From Cardiobacterium hominis (GTDB lineage Bacteria; Pseudomonadota; Gammaproteobacteria; Cardiobacteriales; Cardiobacteriaceae): 64,000 bases of DNA. The notes under the pieces are model-generated. The model saw only the letters and a program-made list of their open reading frames with translations, made no database searches and had not been told where the DNA came from. The position numbers and the translations under genes are program-made. This document shows positions 24,979 through 33,139 of the stretch, in pieces; the stretch's first letter is position 1, and the number at the start of each line of letters is the position of its first letter. The stretch is from positions 1,604,501-1,668,500 of the forward strand of contig NZ_LR134365.1 of assembly GCF_900637305.1 (NCBI RefSeq), read 5' to 3'.

Positions 24979-25896
24979 ATGAAACCCCTTCTCGTCCTTG
25001 GCAGCAGCAACATCGACCACATCGCGCAAATGGCGGCCTTTCCCCAGGCAGGCGAAACCCTGCACGGCGAGCGCTACCACCGCGCCTACGGCGGCAAAGG
25101 TGCCAACCAGGCCGTCGCCGCCGTCAAAAGCGGCGCACCTACCCACTTCATCAGCGCCTTCGGCGACGACAGCGCTGGCGGTGAACTGCGCGCCCACCTC
25201 GAAAGCCTGCACATTGACTGCGGCGGTAGCAAAACCGTCGCCGACAGCACCGGCATGGCGATGATCTGGCTGAACCGCGCTGGCGAAAACAGCATCGTCG
25301 TCATCGCCGGTGCCAACGCCGCGCTGGACGCCGCCCACGTAGAGGCCGAACAGGCGCGTATCGCCGCCGCCGGTCTCCTGCTGCTACAACTGGAAACCCC
25401 GCTGGAGGGCGTCATCCGCGCCGCCGCCATCGCCCGCGCGCACGGCGTGCGCACCATCTTGAACCCCGCACCTGCCGCCGCATTGCCGCCGGAACTGCTC
25501 GCCAACCTCGACCTCATAACCCCGAACGAAACAGAAGCCGAACGCCTCACCGGCATCGCCGTGCAAGACGAAAACAGCGCCGCCCGTGCCGCCGCAAACC
25601 TGCACGCGCAAGGCGTGCCGACCGTGCTTATCACCCTCGGCAGCCGTGGCGTCTATGCCAGCGCCGACGGCCACGGCACGCTTTACCCCGCCTACCGCGT
25701 CCAGCCTGTCGATACCACCGCCGCTGGCGACACCTTCAACGGCGCACTTGCCGCGGCGCTACTGCGCGGCGAACCGCTCGCGCGCGCCATCGCCTGGGGA
25801 CAGGCCGCCGCTGCGCTTTCCGTGCAAACCCTCGGCGCACAGCCCTCCATTCCCGACGCTGCCGCCACCACCGCCTTTTTACAAGACCATAGCTGA
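24979..25896 (+). CDS. rbsK: Ribokinase
   Basis: 305-residue PfkB-family sugar kinase that phosphorylates D-ribose to ribose-5-phosphate. The start is ATG 24979 with AAGGAG upstream. N-terminal LGSSNIDHIAQM, the GGKGANQAVAA motif (residues 38-48), and the C-terminal DTTAAGDTFNGALAAAL with the catalytic Asp are intact. Length is normal. It is the only complete gene left of the rbs operon: no RbsA/RbsC importer is present here, so ribose would have to come from nucleosides or another transporter. Confidence 0.94.
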   Translation: MKPLLVLGSSNIDHIAQMAAFPQAGETLHGERYHRAYGGKGANQAVAAVKSGAPTHFISAFGDDSAGGELRAHLESLHIDCGGSKTVADSTGMAMIWLNRAGENSIVVIAGANAALDAAHVEAEQARIAAAGLLLLQLETPLEGVIRAAAIARAHGVRTILNPAPAAALPPELLANLDLITPNETEAERLTGIAVQDENSAARAAANLHAQGVPTVLITLGSRGVYASADGHGTLYPAYRVQPVDTTAAGDTFNGALAAALLRGEPLARAIAWGQAAAALSVQTLGAQPSIPDAAATTAFLQDHS

Positions 25897-25988
25897 TGGC
25901 AGCGGCCGGGCGAGGCGCCGTTTACGATTGAGATATCCCCTATCCCTTGGGCTGCCTTCCCCTTTATTACCACCTCTTGAAAAATCGC

Positions 25989-27032
25989 ATGAAAACCCTG
26001 CTTTCCCGTCTTCGTTATCCCCTCATTCAGGCGCCGATGGCTGGCGTGCAAAACGAGGCGCTGACCATCGCAGCCTGCCGCGCAGGCGTCCTCGGCTCGC
26101 TACCGGCGGCGATGTATAGCGCAGAGGCGCTGGACGCGGCGCTTGCCGCCATTCGCGCTGCGGTGGCTGAGGCGCCATATAACGTCAATTTCTTCGCGCA
26201 CCGCCCGCCCGGCGTGAGCGAGGCGCAGCGTGCCGCCTGGCAGGCGCTGCTCGCACCGCACCTCGCCCGTTTCGGCCTGACGGCGGCAGATATTCCCGCC
26301 GATCCGGGGCGTCGCCCTTTTGATGAAACGGCGCTGTCGTTGTTGCAAAAACACCGCCCGCCGGTGGTCAGCTTTCATTTTGGCCTGCCGCCAGCGCCGC
26401 TGCTGGAAGCGGTCAAGGTGACCGGCGCGATGGTGCTGTCAAGCGCGACCAGCGTGGCCGAAGCACGCTGGCTGGAAGCACACGGCGCGGACGGTATCAT
26501 CGCGCAGGGACTGGAAGCGGGTGGGCATCGCGGCTGGTTTCTCGATGACGACCCGAACGCGCAAAGCGGACTGTTTGCCCTCCTGCCGAACATCCGCCGC
26601 GCGGTATCGCTACCGGTGGTGGCTGCGGGCGGCATCAGCGACGCCGCCAGCGTGCGCGCCGCAATGCAGCTTGGCGCGGATGCGGTACAAGTCGGCAGCG
26701 CCTTCCTGCTCGCAGATGAGGCGACTACCAGCGCCGCCCACCGCGCTGCCTTGCAAAGCCCGCGCGCTGAAAACACCGCATTGACCAACCTCTTTAGCGG
26801 TGGCTGCGCGCGCGGCATCGTCAATGATTTCATGCGCGAGGCGGGGGCGATAAACCCCGCCGCCCTGCCGTTCCCGCTTGCCGGTGCGGCAGCCCTGCGT
26901 CTGAAAAACGCCGCCGAAAGCACGGGCAACTACGAATATTCGCCCTTCTGGGCGGGGCAGAACGCGACCCTCGCCCGCCCCGGCAGCGCGGCGGAAATAG
27001 TCGCGCGGCTGGCGGCGGGATTTGCGCGCTGA
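25989..27032 (+). CDS. Nitronate monooxygenase (2-nitropropane dioxygenase family)
   Basis: 347 residues from ATG 25989. FMN-dependent TIM-barrel enzyme: N-terminal YPLIQAPMAGVQN, the central IIAQGLEAGGHRGWF (the conserved His of NMO is in AGGHRG), VVAAGGISDAASVRAAMQLGADAVQVGSAFL phosphate-binding region, and a C-terminal FWAGQNATLAR motif. It oxidises toxic alkyl nitronates such as propionate-3-nitronate. Monocistronic, preceded by a 92-bp gap after rbsK and followed by a dispersed repeat. Confidence 0.92.
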   Translation: MKTLLSRLRYPLIQAPMAGVQNEALTIAACRAGVLGSLPAAMYSAEALDAALAAIRAAVAEAPYNVNFFAHRPPGVSEAQRAAWQALLAPHLARFGLTAADIPADPGRRPFDETALSLLQKHRPPVVSFHFGLPPAPLLEAVKVTGAMVLSSATSVAEARWLEAHGADGIIAQGLEAGGHRGWFLDDDPNAQSGLFALLPNIRRAVSLPVVAAGGISDAASVRAAMQLGADAVQVGSAFLLADEATTSAAHRAALQSPRAENTALTNLFSGGCARGIVNDFMREAGAINPAALPFPLAGAAALRLKNAAESTGNYEYSPFWAGQNATLARPGSAAEIVARLAAGFAR

Positions 27033-27047
27033 CGGGGCGATGGGGAT

Positions 27048-27138
27048 TTCATTTTGAATGCCGCCGTCGCTACGCGGTTTTCACACCCCCTCCCCCGCTG
27101 CGCAGGGGCGGGAAATTCAAATTGCAAACACGCCCTAA
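27048..27138. repeat. Composite palindromic repeat after NMO gene
   Basis: From left: CATTTTGAATGCCGCCGTCG, the inverted tail CGCGGTTTTCACACC, a CCCCTCCCCCGCTGCGCAGGGGCGGG hairpin region, and the direct tail ATTCAAATTGCAAACACGCC. It therefore carries both conserved tails of the family on opposite sides of one hairpin, the clearest full-length copy in the window. Confidence 0.82.
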
Positions 27139-27200
27139 GTACAGCGGGCATTAAAAATGCCCCTCACCACCGTAGCAGTGAGGGGCAACCCACAGAGAAA

Positions 27201-28112
27201 TCAGATAATCGAGACGCTGATGTCGTCTTCCACGCGCAGGGTGAAGTTGCCGTGGTGATAGGTTCGGTAGTTGTCGTAGTGGCTGTTGTTCGCGTCCTGC
27301 GTCCAGCCGCCGCCGCTCAGGTCGAGGTGGTCGCCGTAGTCGCCGTCCAGGGTGAGGCTGGTGGCTTTGGCAAGCAGGTCGCCTGCGTTCAAGGTGAAGT
27401 TGTCGTGCTGGTGGTTGCTAGCATCCAGCTTGCCGTTTTGCAGCACGTTGTTGAAGTCCAGGTTTTCGCCGTTCATGTTGAGGGTGTACGGCGTCGGGAG
27501 GTTGGTCGCGCTGGCGACGGTGGTTTGCGGCTGCTCAGTAATGGGTTCGGGTTCTGCCGTCGGACGCGGTGCGAAGCTGGTGTCTTCGTCGTGATGGTGA
27601 CTGCCTCGGCTGCTACCGCCGCTTAGTGCGGCGGACAGTCCGCCGAGCAGTAGGGCACCGCCTCCGGCAAGCAGCATGGAGCCGCCAGAAGGCGCGCCTT
27701 CAAAGTCGGCATTGGGCGGTGGTGCGCCGATTTCATCGGCTTGCATGTGCTCAAGGACGTGGCGCGGGGCATCGCTGGCTTCTGCGGGAGGGGCTTCGGC
27801 CAGCGCGATGTTTTCTTCTGCTGCAGGTGCGGCCGGTGGCGCGGGTTCGAAGGTCTGTTCGATGCGCGCCGGGGCGGCAGGTTCGTCTGCGCCTTCGTCA
27901 TGCAGGGTGACCCACGGGAAGGTGTCGCTTCCGTAGATTTGGGTCTGGCCGTGGTTGTTCACGACGCGCATGCCGTCCGGTGTTTGTCCTGTTTGGGTGT
28001 CAATCAGGGTGTACTCTGCGCCTTTCGCCATGTTGATGTCGATTTGCTGGCCGTCCATGACGTCCCAGCTCCGTTCGTTGTTGCCTTCTTTTACGGTCAG
28101 TTTGATTGCCAT
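27201..28112 (-). CDS. Small adhesin-like protein with Gly-rich core and LDGDxGD C-terminus
   Basis: 303 residues from ATG 28112 (MAIKLTVKEG); in-frame ATGs at 28130 and 28151 are alternatives. N-terminal domain (1-80), Pro/Ala/Glu linker (82-150), a Gly-rich hydrophobic stretch GGSMLLAGGGALLLGGLSA followed by SHHHDED, and a C-terminal domain with LLAKATSLTLDGDYGDHLDLSGGGW and a Tyr-rich end. That last motif is common near the C-terminus of type I-secreted giant adhesins. The layout is like the first part of the giant adhesin at 57806 joined to an adhesin end, with no repeats. No standard signal peptide. Function unknown; surface or biofilm role inferred. Confidence 0.72.
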   Translation of the reverse strand: MAIKLTVKEGNNERSWDVMDGQQIDINMAKGAEYTLIDTQTGQTPDGMRVVNNHGQTQIYGSDTFPWVTLHDEGADEPAAPARIEQTFEPAPPAAPAAEENIALAEAPPAEASDAPRHVLEHMQADEIGAPPPNADFEGAPSGGSMLLAGGGALLLGGLSAALSGGSSRGSHHHDEDTSFAPRPTAEPEPITEQPQTTVASATNLPTPYTLNMNGENLDFNNVLQNGKLDASNHQHDNFTLNAGDLLAKATSLTLDGDYGDHLDLSGGGWTQDANNSHYDNYRTYHHGNFTLRVEDDISVSII

Positions 28113-28300
28113 TGTGCTTTCCCTGTTCATGGTGGACGGTTCCTCGCGCAAGCAAGGTCCATGACGGGAATATTACGGTTTTATTAGATTAATATCCAGT
28201 TATTTTATTTTTGCTTGTTTTTCAATGCGTTGTTTTGATTTTTGCCATTGGTGAGGGTTGTTTTTTGTTATGTTCTGTAAGGTTCGTGGTTTGGCATTCG

Positions 28301-31300
28301 CTATTTGAGGGTTTCGCCGTGTTCGAGCAGTGGCTGTAAGAGCGGCGCGTGGGTGGCAAGGGCGGCGGCGATGTTCGCGGCAAGTATGTTTTCGTTGCCG
28401 CGCCAGAGGTGGCGCCAGAGGTCGCCGTCGTCGTTTTTGTGGCTGTCGTCGTGAATCCAGTCGCGGACGAGCGCGGCTTGTTTGTCGGCGGCTTTGTCGG
28501 TTGTGAAGGTTTCGAGGTAGGGCTGCATCAGTTCGAGCGGGGCGAGCCACAGGTTTTTCTGGAGGTGTTCGCGCACCGCGAGCCATTGGTGCAGTTGGCG
28601 TTGGGCATCGGCGGCGGGTAGTGGCGCGAGGCGGAGCAGGGTGTCGTCGGCGTAGTGGATGAGGGTTGTGCCGTGTGCGCCGGTCGCGTTCCAGGCGAGG
28701 TGTTCGAGCCAGTAGCGTGCGTGGTGTTTGGGTTTGGCGCGGCTGGCGGACAGGCGCGGCCAGGTCGGGCTGTGCGCGGGTAGTAGTGCGGTGAGGCTGC
28801 TGTGTTCGCCGAGGTTCAAGGTTTGTTCGCGCAGTGTCGGCCAGGTGGCGAGGTCAGCGCGGTCCAGCAGGGTTTGTTGGCGCGCGCGGTAGGTGGCCAA
28901 GCGTTGTTCGAGTTGGATTTGGCCGCTGATACCGCCGGGGTAGGCGGGTAGGCGGGCGATGTGTGTTGCCGGGTCAGGGTGGTTTTGTTCGAGGGCGGCG
29001 ATGATGTGCTGGTCGGCCTGCCAGTTGTCAAGGCCATATAGGGCGAGGGGTTCGCGGCTTTCGGGCGGGGTTTGTGCGGCGGTGTTGGCGATGTGGTGCG
29101 CTCGGGCGTAGGCGCTCGCCGGTTTTTGCAGGTCGCGCACGATCTGGGCAAGGGTGAGGTTTTCGGGGTTTTGCGGGGCGGCGTCGGCGGCAAGGGCGGG
29201 CGGGATGTGGAGGGGGAGGAATGTTTTTTGTGGTGCAGGTTGGCTATTCGACAGCCAGGCATGCGGACGAGCCCCTCCCTCACGGGTGGAGGGGGGCATA
29301 TTGGCAAGGGTTTCGGGGGATGTATTTGTGGACGATGCAACGGTAGCGGTAGTTTTTCGATCGCTACCCCCTCCCCAGCCCTCCCCCGCTGCGGACGCTA
29401 ATGCGTCCTGCGAGGGAGGGGGCTCATCAGGCGACACAAGTTGGCTATTGGGCAGCGCGGTTTGCGGGCGAACCCCACCCCAACCCTCCCCCACGGGGGG
29501 AGGGGATGTTTCGGTGGCGGTGGGCGTGTTTTGTTGTAGTGTCGTGCGGATGTTTTCCCAGAGCGGGGCGGGGCGGGTTTCGTGTGCGTCGGGCTGGAAG
29601 GGGTCGGCGGGGTGTTCTGTGTGGTAGTGGCGCGGCAGGGTTTGTCCGGCGTCCAGTCGGCCACTGGCGCGCAGGTGTTGGCTGGCGCGTTCGTGTTGGT
29701 CGTCGAGGTATTGCAGGAGTTCTTGGACGGGGCTGGCGGGCGGCTGGGGTTCGTTGTCGTGGTGGCTGTTGTAGTAGAGCCAGAGGGCGTCTCCCGCGCG
29801 GTTGATGAGGTCGAGCAGGGCGCCGAGGTCTTCGTGTTCGCGGTTGTTGTCGCCGGGGCGCGGTTTGTCGAGGTGGATGAGGTTGTAGCGTTCGTCGTTT
29901 TGTCGCGCCGGGTAGCGGTCGTGGTCGGCATTTAGGAAGATGTGGAGTTTGCCCGGCAGGTTGCGCAGGTTTTTCAGGCTGCCGATGGTGATGACGCCGC
30001 TGGGTTCGCTGCTGTTTTGTTGGTCGGCGAGCTGGTTTTCGATGTTTTCGAGGATGAATTCGAGCGGCAGGTAGTGTTGTTCGTTTTGGGGCGCGAGGGC
30101 CTGGTGCGCGGCGAGTTGGTTTTGCAGGTCGTCCAGCGCCTGGTCGAGGGTTTGCCAGGCGGGGCTGTTGTGCGCGTGTGTGTAGGCGTCATGCAGGGTG
30201 GCGCGCAGGTGCTGGAGCCAGTTTTGTGCCGGGGTGTTTTCGGCTTGTAGGGCGCGCAGGGTGTGCATGTTTTCGGCTAGGGTGGCGAGGGCTTCGAGCG
30301 CGGGCAGGTCGGCCAGGGTCAGGCCGTGTTGTGGCACGGCTTCGCGGTAGTGGTCGGCGTCGGGGGTGAGTACGCCGGCGATGAGGCGGTTGAGCGCGTA
30401 GGTGTAGGTGTAGCGGTGGTCGTGGTCTTCTGTGTGTAGTGTTGGCTGGAGGTGCGCGCCATCGTAGCCGCGCCGGTATCCGGCGGCGACGAGGGCGGCG
30501 GTGATGCGCTGCATGTGTTCGCTGTTGATGCCGAGGCTGTGGCAGGTGTCTTCGTTGTGCAGCCAGTCGAGGACGGTCGGGGCGTCGAAGCGGCCGTTGA
30601 TGAGGGTGTAGCGGCCGGCGAGGGAGCGCCACAGGTTTTCTGCCGGGTTTTCGGTAACGCCGATGAGGCGCGCGGGCAGGCGGTTGCCGTCGTAGTCGCC
30701 ACCGGGCGGGAAGGTGGCGCGCAGGGTGGTTTGTGCGGCAGCGGGGTCGGGCAGGTGAATGTAGATGTCGGAGAGGCGGCGGCTGGGGTCGGCGTTCAGC
30801 CAGGCGACGATGTCGCTGCGCAGGGTTTCGCATTGGCGTTGCAGGCTGTGGCAGCCGTGGATGCGCAGGCTGTGGTCTTGTGGTGTTTGGTGGTCAGGGT
30901 TTGTCGCTGCGCGGTTTTCACACCCCCGCCCCGTCCTTCCCCCGCTTTGCAGGGAAGGGGGAAGGGTGGTTGCGGCAAGGCAGGCGGCAACGTGGTCTTC
31001 TTTGAGTTCGCGGATTTCGGCTTGCAGGGCGGTGAGGAGGTTGTGCGGCGGGGCGGGCGTGGCCGGGAGTGGTTCGGGGTCGCTGTCGGCGTGGAGGAGG
31101 CGGGAGAGGTCGCGCTGTTGTTTGCCGTAGCGGGAGAGGAGTTCGTGTCCGTGTTCGCGGTGTTCGCCGCTTGGTTTTCCGGCGGCGCGCGCCTTGAGTT
31201 CGCGCAACCAGCGGCTATCGACGATGTCGTCGATGTAGCCGTCGCTGGCGGCGAGGTGGTAGTGGGTGAGGTCGGTGTAGTTGCCGAGGCGGCGCATGAA

Positions 31301-32056
31301 GTCGTGTTCGGCGGCGTGCAGGTGGGTTGGCGCGAAGACGGGGATGTACGGCGGCAGCAGGCGGCGCGCGCTTTCGCGGGTTTTGAGTGTCTGCCAGAAG
31401 GTTTCGCGGCGGCGTTCGCGTTCGGCATGGATGGCGGCGAAGCGGTCGTGCCAGAGGCGGCTTTGTTGTTGGTAGAGGGCGCGGTAGTGGTCGGCGATTT
31501 GGGGGGGCAGTTGTTGCAGGCTGTCGTTTTTGAGGAGGGCGTCCAGCGGTGGCGGGTCGGCGTTTTGCCAGGCGCTCAGCCATTCGGGGCGCTGGTTGAG
31601 GTAGGTGCTGTAGAGGTTGGCGAGTTGGCCGCTGTATACCCAGAGGCGGCGGGTGTGGTCGTGGGTGATTTTGTCGGTGTCGGGGTAGAGGCCGCGCAGC
31701 AGGGCGTGCTGTGGGTGGCCGGGGTCGGCGAGGATGGTGTTGCCGTGCTGGTAGAGGTAGCTGAATAGTTCCCAGCGGATGGCAGTGTTGCCAAGCGGCG
31801 CCTGGCTGCTGCTGCGGCTTTTGCCGGTGATGCGCTCGACGAGCATCCATTCGTAGTTGTGCCAGAGGCGCAGGGTGATGCCGGCGGCGATGCCGCGCTG
31901 GCTGGCGAGGGTCTGGATGAGGATGTTGCCCACCGGCAGGGTCGGCACGATGAGCGGGGTGTCGCCCAGCGGGTCGGCGCGGCTGTAGTGGTCGTAGTCT
32001 TGGAGGTAGCGGGCGAGCAGGGCAGGGTAGTCGGTGCTTTCGATGAGGCGGTACAT
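28301..32056 (-). CDS. recC: Exodeoxyribonuclease V gamma subunit RecC with in-frame repeat inserts
   Basis: 1,251 residues, over 100 more than E. coli RecC. RecC holds the RecBCD double-strand-break repair complex together and recognises Chi. Recognisable parts are the N-terminal helicase-like domain (TLPVGNILIQTLASQRGIAAG), SLRIHGCHSLQRQCETL, VLDWLHNEDTCHSLGI, and GVITIGSLKNLRNLPGKLHIFLNADHDRYP. Two low-complexity segments are translations of dispersed palindromic repeats: about 30 residues near 30896-30972 (LPPSLQSGGRTGRGCENRA) and about 100 residues at 29215-29520 (SPPPVGEGWGG and similar). The frame stays open. recB and recD are not adjacent. Confidence 0.88.
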   Translation of the reverse strand: MYRLIESTDYPALLARYLQDYDHYSRADPLGDTPLIVPTLPVGNILIQTLASQRGIAAGITLRLWHNYEWMLVERITGKSRSSSQAPLGNTAIRWELFSYLYQHGNTILADPGHPQHALLRGLYPDTDKITHDHTRRLWVYSGQLANLYSTYLNQRPEWLSAWQNADPPPLDALLKNDSLQQLPPQIADHYRALYQQQSRLWHDRFAAIHAERERRRETFWQTLKTRESARRLLPPYIPVFAPTHLHAAEHDFMRRLGNYTDLTHYHLAASDGYIDDIVDSRWLRELKARAAGKPSGEHREHGHELLSRYGKQQRDLSRLLHADSDPEPLPATPAPPHNLLTALQAEIRELKEDHVAACLAATTLPPSLQSGGRTGRGCENRAATNPDHQTPQDHSLRIHGCHSLQRQCETLRSDIVAWLNADPSRRLSDIYIHLPDPAAAQTTLRATFPPGGDYDGNRLPARLIGVTENPAENLWRSLAGRYTLINGRFDAPTVLDWLHNEDTCHSLGINSEHMQRITAALVAAGYRRGYDGAHLQPTLHTEDHDHRYTYTYALNRLIAGVLTPDADHYREAVPQHGLTLADLPALEALATLAENMHTLRALQAENTPAQNWLQHLRATLHDAYTHAHNSPAWQTLDQALDDLQNQLAAHQALAPQNEQHYLPLEFILENIENQLADQQNSSEPSGVITIGSLKNLRNLPGKLHIFLNADHDRYPARQNDERYNLIHLDKPRPGDNNREHEDLGALLDLINRAGDALWLYYNSHHDNEPQPPASPVQELLQYLDDQHERASQHLRASGRLDAGQTLPRHYHTEHPADPFQPDAHETRPAPLWENIRTTLQQNTPTATETSPPPVGEGWGGVRPQTALPNSQLVSPDEPPPSQDALASAAGEGWGGGSDRKTTATVASSTNTSPETLANMPPSTREGGARPHAWLSNSQPAPQKTFLPLHIPPALAADAAPQNPENLTLAQIVRDLQKPASAYARAHHIANTAAQTPPESREPLALYGLDNWQADQHIIAALEQNHPDPATHIARLPAYPGGISGQIQLEQRLATYRARQQTLLDRADLATWPTLREQTLNLGEHSSLTALLPAHSPTWPRLSASRAKPKHHARYWLEHLAWNATGAHGTTLIHYADDTLLRLAPLPAADAQRQLHQWLAVREHLQKNLWLAPLELMQPYLETFTTDKAADKQAALVRDWIHDDSHKNDDGDLWRHLWRGNENILAANIAAALATHAPLLQPLLEHGETLK
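29232..29520. repeat. Composite palindromic repeat insert inside recC (large)
   Basis: About 290 bp of hairpin units in the recC frame: CCCCTCCCTCACGGGTGGAGGGG-type, CCCTCCCCCGCTGCGGACGC...GCGAGGGAGGGGG (29375-29422), and CCCTCCCCCACGGGGGGAGGGG (29485-29507). Between them lie two similar spacers reading CAGGTTGGCTATTCG (29237-) and CAAGTTGGCTATTGGGCAGC (29439-), i.e. the composite contains an internal tandem duplication. Confidence 0.82.
30896..30972. repeat. Palindromic repeat insert inside recC (small)
   Basis: Inverted tail GCGCGGTTTTCACACCCCCG followed by a hairpin CCTTCCCCCGC...GCAGGGAAGGGGG. The tail is the same element as at 19898-19918 (rsmA), 24824 and 27070. Read on the recC strand it encodes LPPSLQSGGRTGRGCENRA, very close to the rsmA-encoded PPPPQSGGGLGRGCENPRS. 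Confidence 0.85.
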
Positions 32057-32151
32057 GGCGGGCGGGTAGGGCAGGGCGGGGAAGCGGGTATTTTACGGGA
32101 TTGGGCGCGGGGGCGTAGAATGGGGCGGTTTTCAACCACCACTGTTCTGTC

Positions 32152-33087
32152 ATGCTTAATATTATTACGGCGCTTCTGCCGATTTTTATTGTTATTGCTT
32201 TTGGTTATGCGGCGACGCGCGCCGGGGCTTTTACGCTGGAAGGGCTGACTGCTCTCGGCCGTTTTGTTATCAGTATTGCTTTGCCCGCCCTGATTTTCAA
32301 GGCGCTGTCGGAGAAGCGGCTGGATGAGGTTTTTATTCCCGCTTATTTGTTTGGTTATGCGGCGGCGACTTTTCTGTGTTTTATGATTGGTCTGGTGATT
32401 TCGCGTTTGTTCGGTCAGGATTTGCGCGGCGCGGCGGTGACGGCGGTCGGGCAGACGTTTTCGAATAGTGCCTTTGTCGGTTATCCGTTGTTGCTCGGTG
32501 TTATCGGCGGTAATGCCGGGATTTATTTTTCGCTTAATACGCTGGTAGAGAATGTTTTGCTCGTACCGATGTTTCTTGCTATTGCGGAATCGCATACCAG
32601 CGGTCAGGGCAGTTTTATGCAGCGTCTTGGTCGTATTCTGCTGAATATGTTGCGCAAGCCGCTGATTGCCGCGCTCATTCTCGGCATGATTTTTTCCGCC
32701 TTTCATTGGAGGTTGCCCGCGCCCATTGATAAGGCGATTAGTCTGCTTGCGGGGGCGGCGGCGCCGGTTGCTATTTTTGTGATTGGTTGTGGCTTGAACG
32801 GGATCAAGATTCAGGGGAATGTTATTGCCATTACGCAGATTACTATCGGCAAGTTGTTTTTGATGCCAGCGCTGGCGGCGTTATTTATTTGGCTGTTTGG
32901 CGGTAGCGAGGAGGTGATTTTTGCTGGTGCGTTGATGGGCGGGATTTCGATGGCCAATACGGTCGCTATTTTCGCGCATCATTATGGTTATCCGAACCGC
33001 GGTACGGTCAGTATGATTACGACTAATGTGCTCTCGGTATTTACGTTATCCGCGATTTTTTTGATTCATCAGGCGATGGCGGGTTAG
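32152..33087 (+). CDS. AEC-family transporter (auxin efflux carrier/MdcF-like)
   Basis: 311-residue integral membrane protein with about ten transmembrane helices in two halves. The sequence begins MLNIITALLPIFIVIAFGY and has the AEC-typical TFSNSAFVGYPLL near residue 103 and the GLNGIKIQGN and GISMANTVAIFAHHYG regions. AEC proteins carry small carboxylates such as malonate or malate; no metabolic neighbour narrows this. It is divergent from recC and ends at a bidirectional terminator. Confidence 0.88.
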   Translation: MLNIITALLPIFIVIAFGYAATRAGAFTLEGLTALGRFVISIALPALIFKALSEKRLDEVFIPAYLFGYAAATFLCFMIGLVISRLFGQDLRGAAVTAVGQTFSNSAFVGYPLLLGVIGGNAGIYFSLNTLVENVLLVPMFLAIAESHTSGQGSFMQRLGRILLNMLRKPLIAALILGMIFSAFHWRLPAPIDKAISLLAGAAAPVAIFVIGCGLNGIKIQGNVIAITQITIGKLFLMPALAALFIWLFGGSEEVIFAGALMGGISMANTVAIFAHHYGYPNRGTVSMITTNVLSVFTLSAIFLIHQAMAG

Positions 33088-33110
33088 TTAGCTTTTTAAT
33101 GATGGATGAT

Positions 33111-33136
33111 AAAAAGCCCGCATGAGCGGGCTTTTT
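33111..33136. terminator. Bidirectional terminator (AEC transporter / aminopeptidase P)
   Basis: Stem AAAAAGCCCGC / GCGGGCTTTTT with ATGA loop, between convergent genes and almost touching the aminopeptidase stop. Confidence 0.9.
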
Positions 33137-33139
33137 CTT

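Noticed and set aside
30452-31768. 438-codon plus-strand open frame opposite recC
   Set aside because: Val/Gly/Ala-rich shadow of recC codon bias, no recognisable domain.
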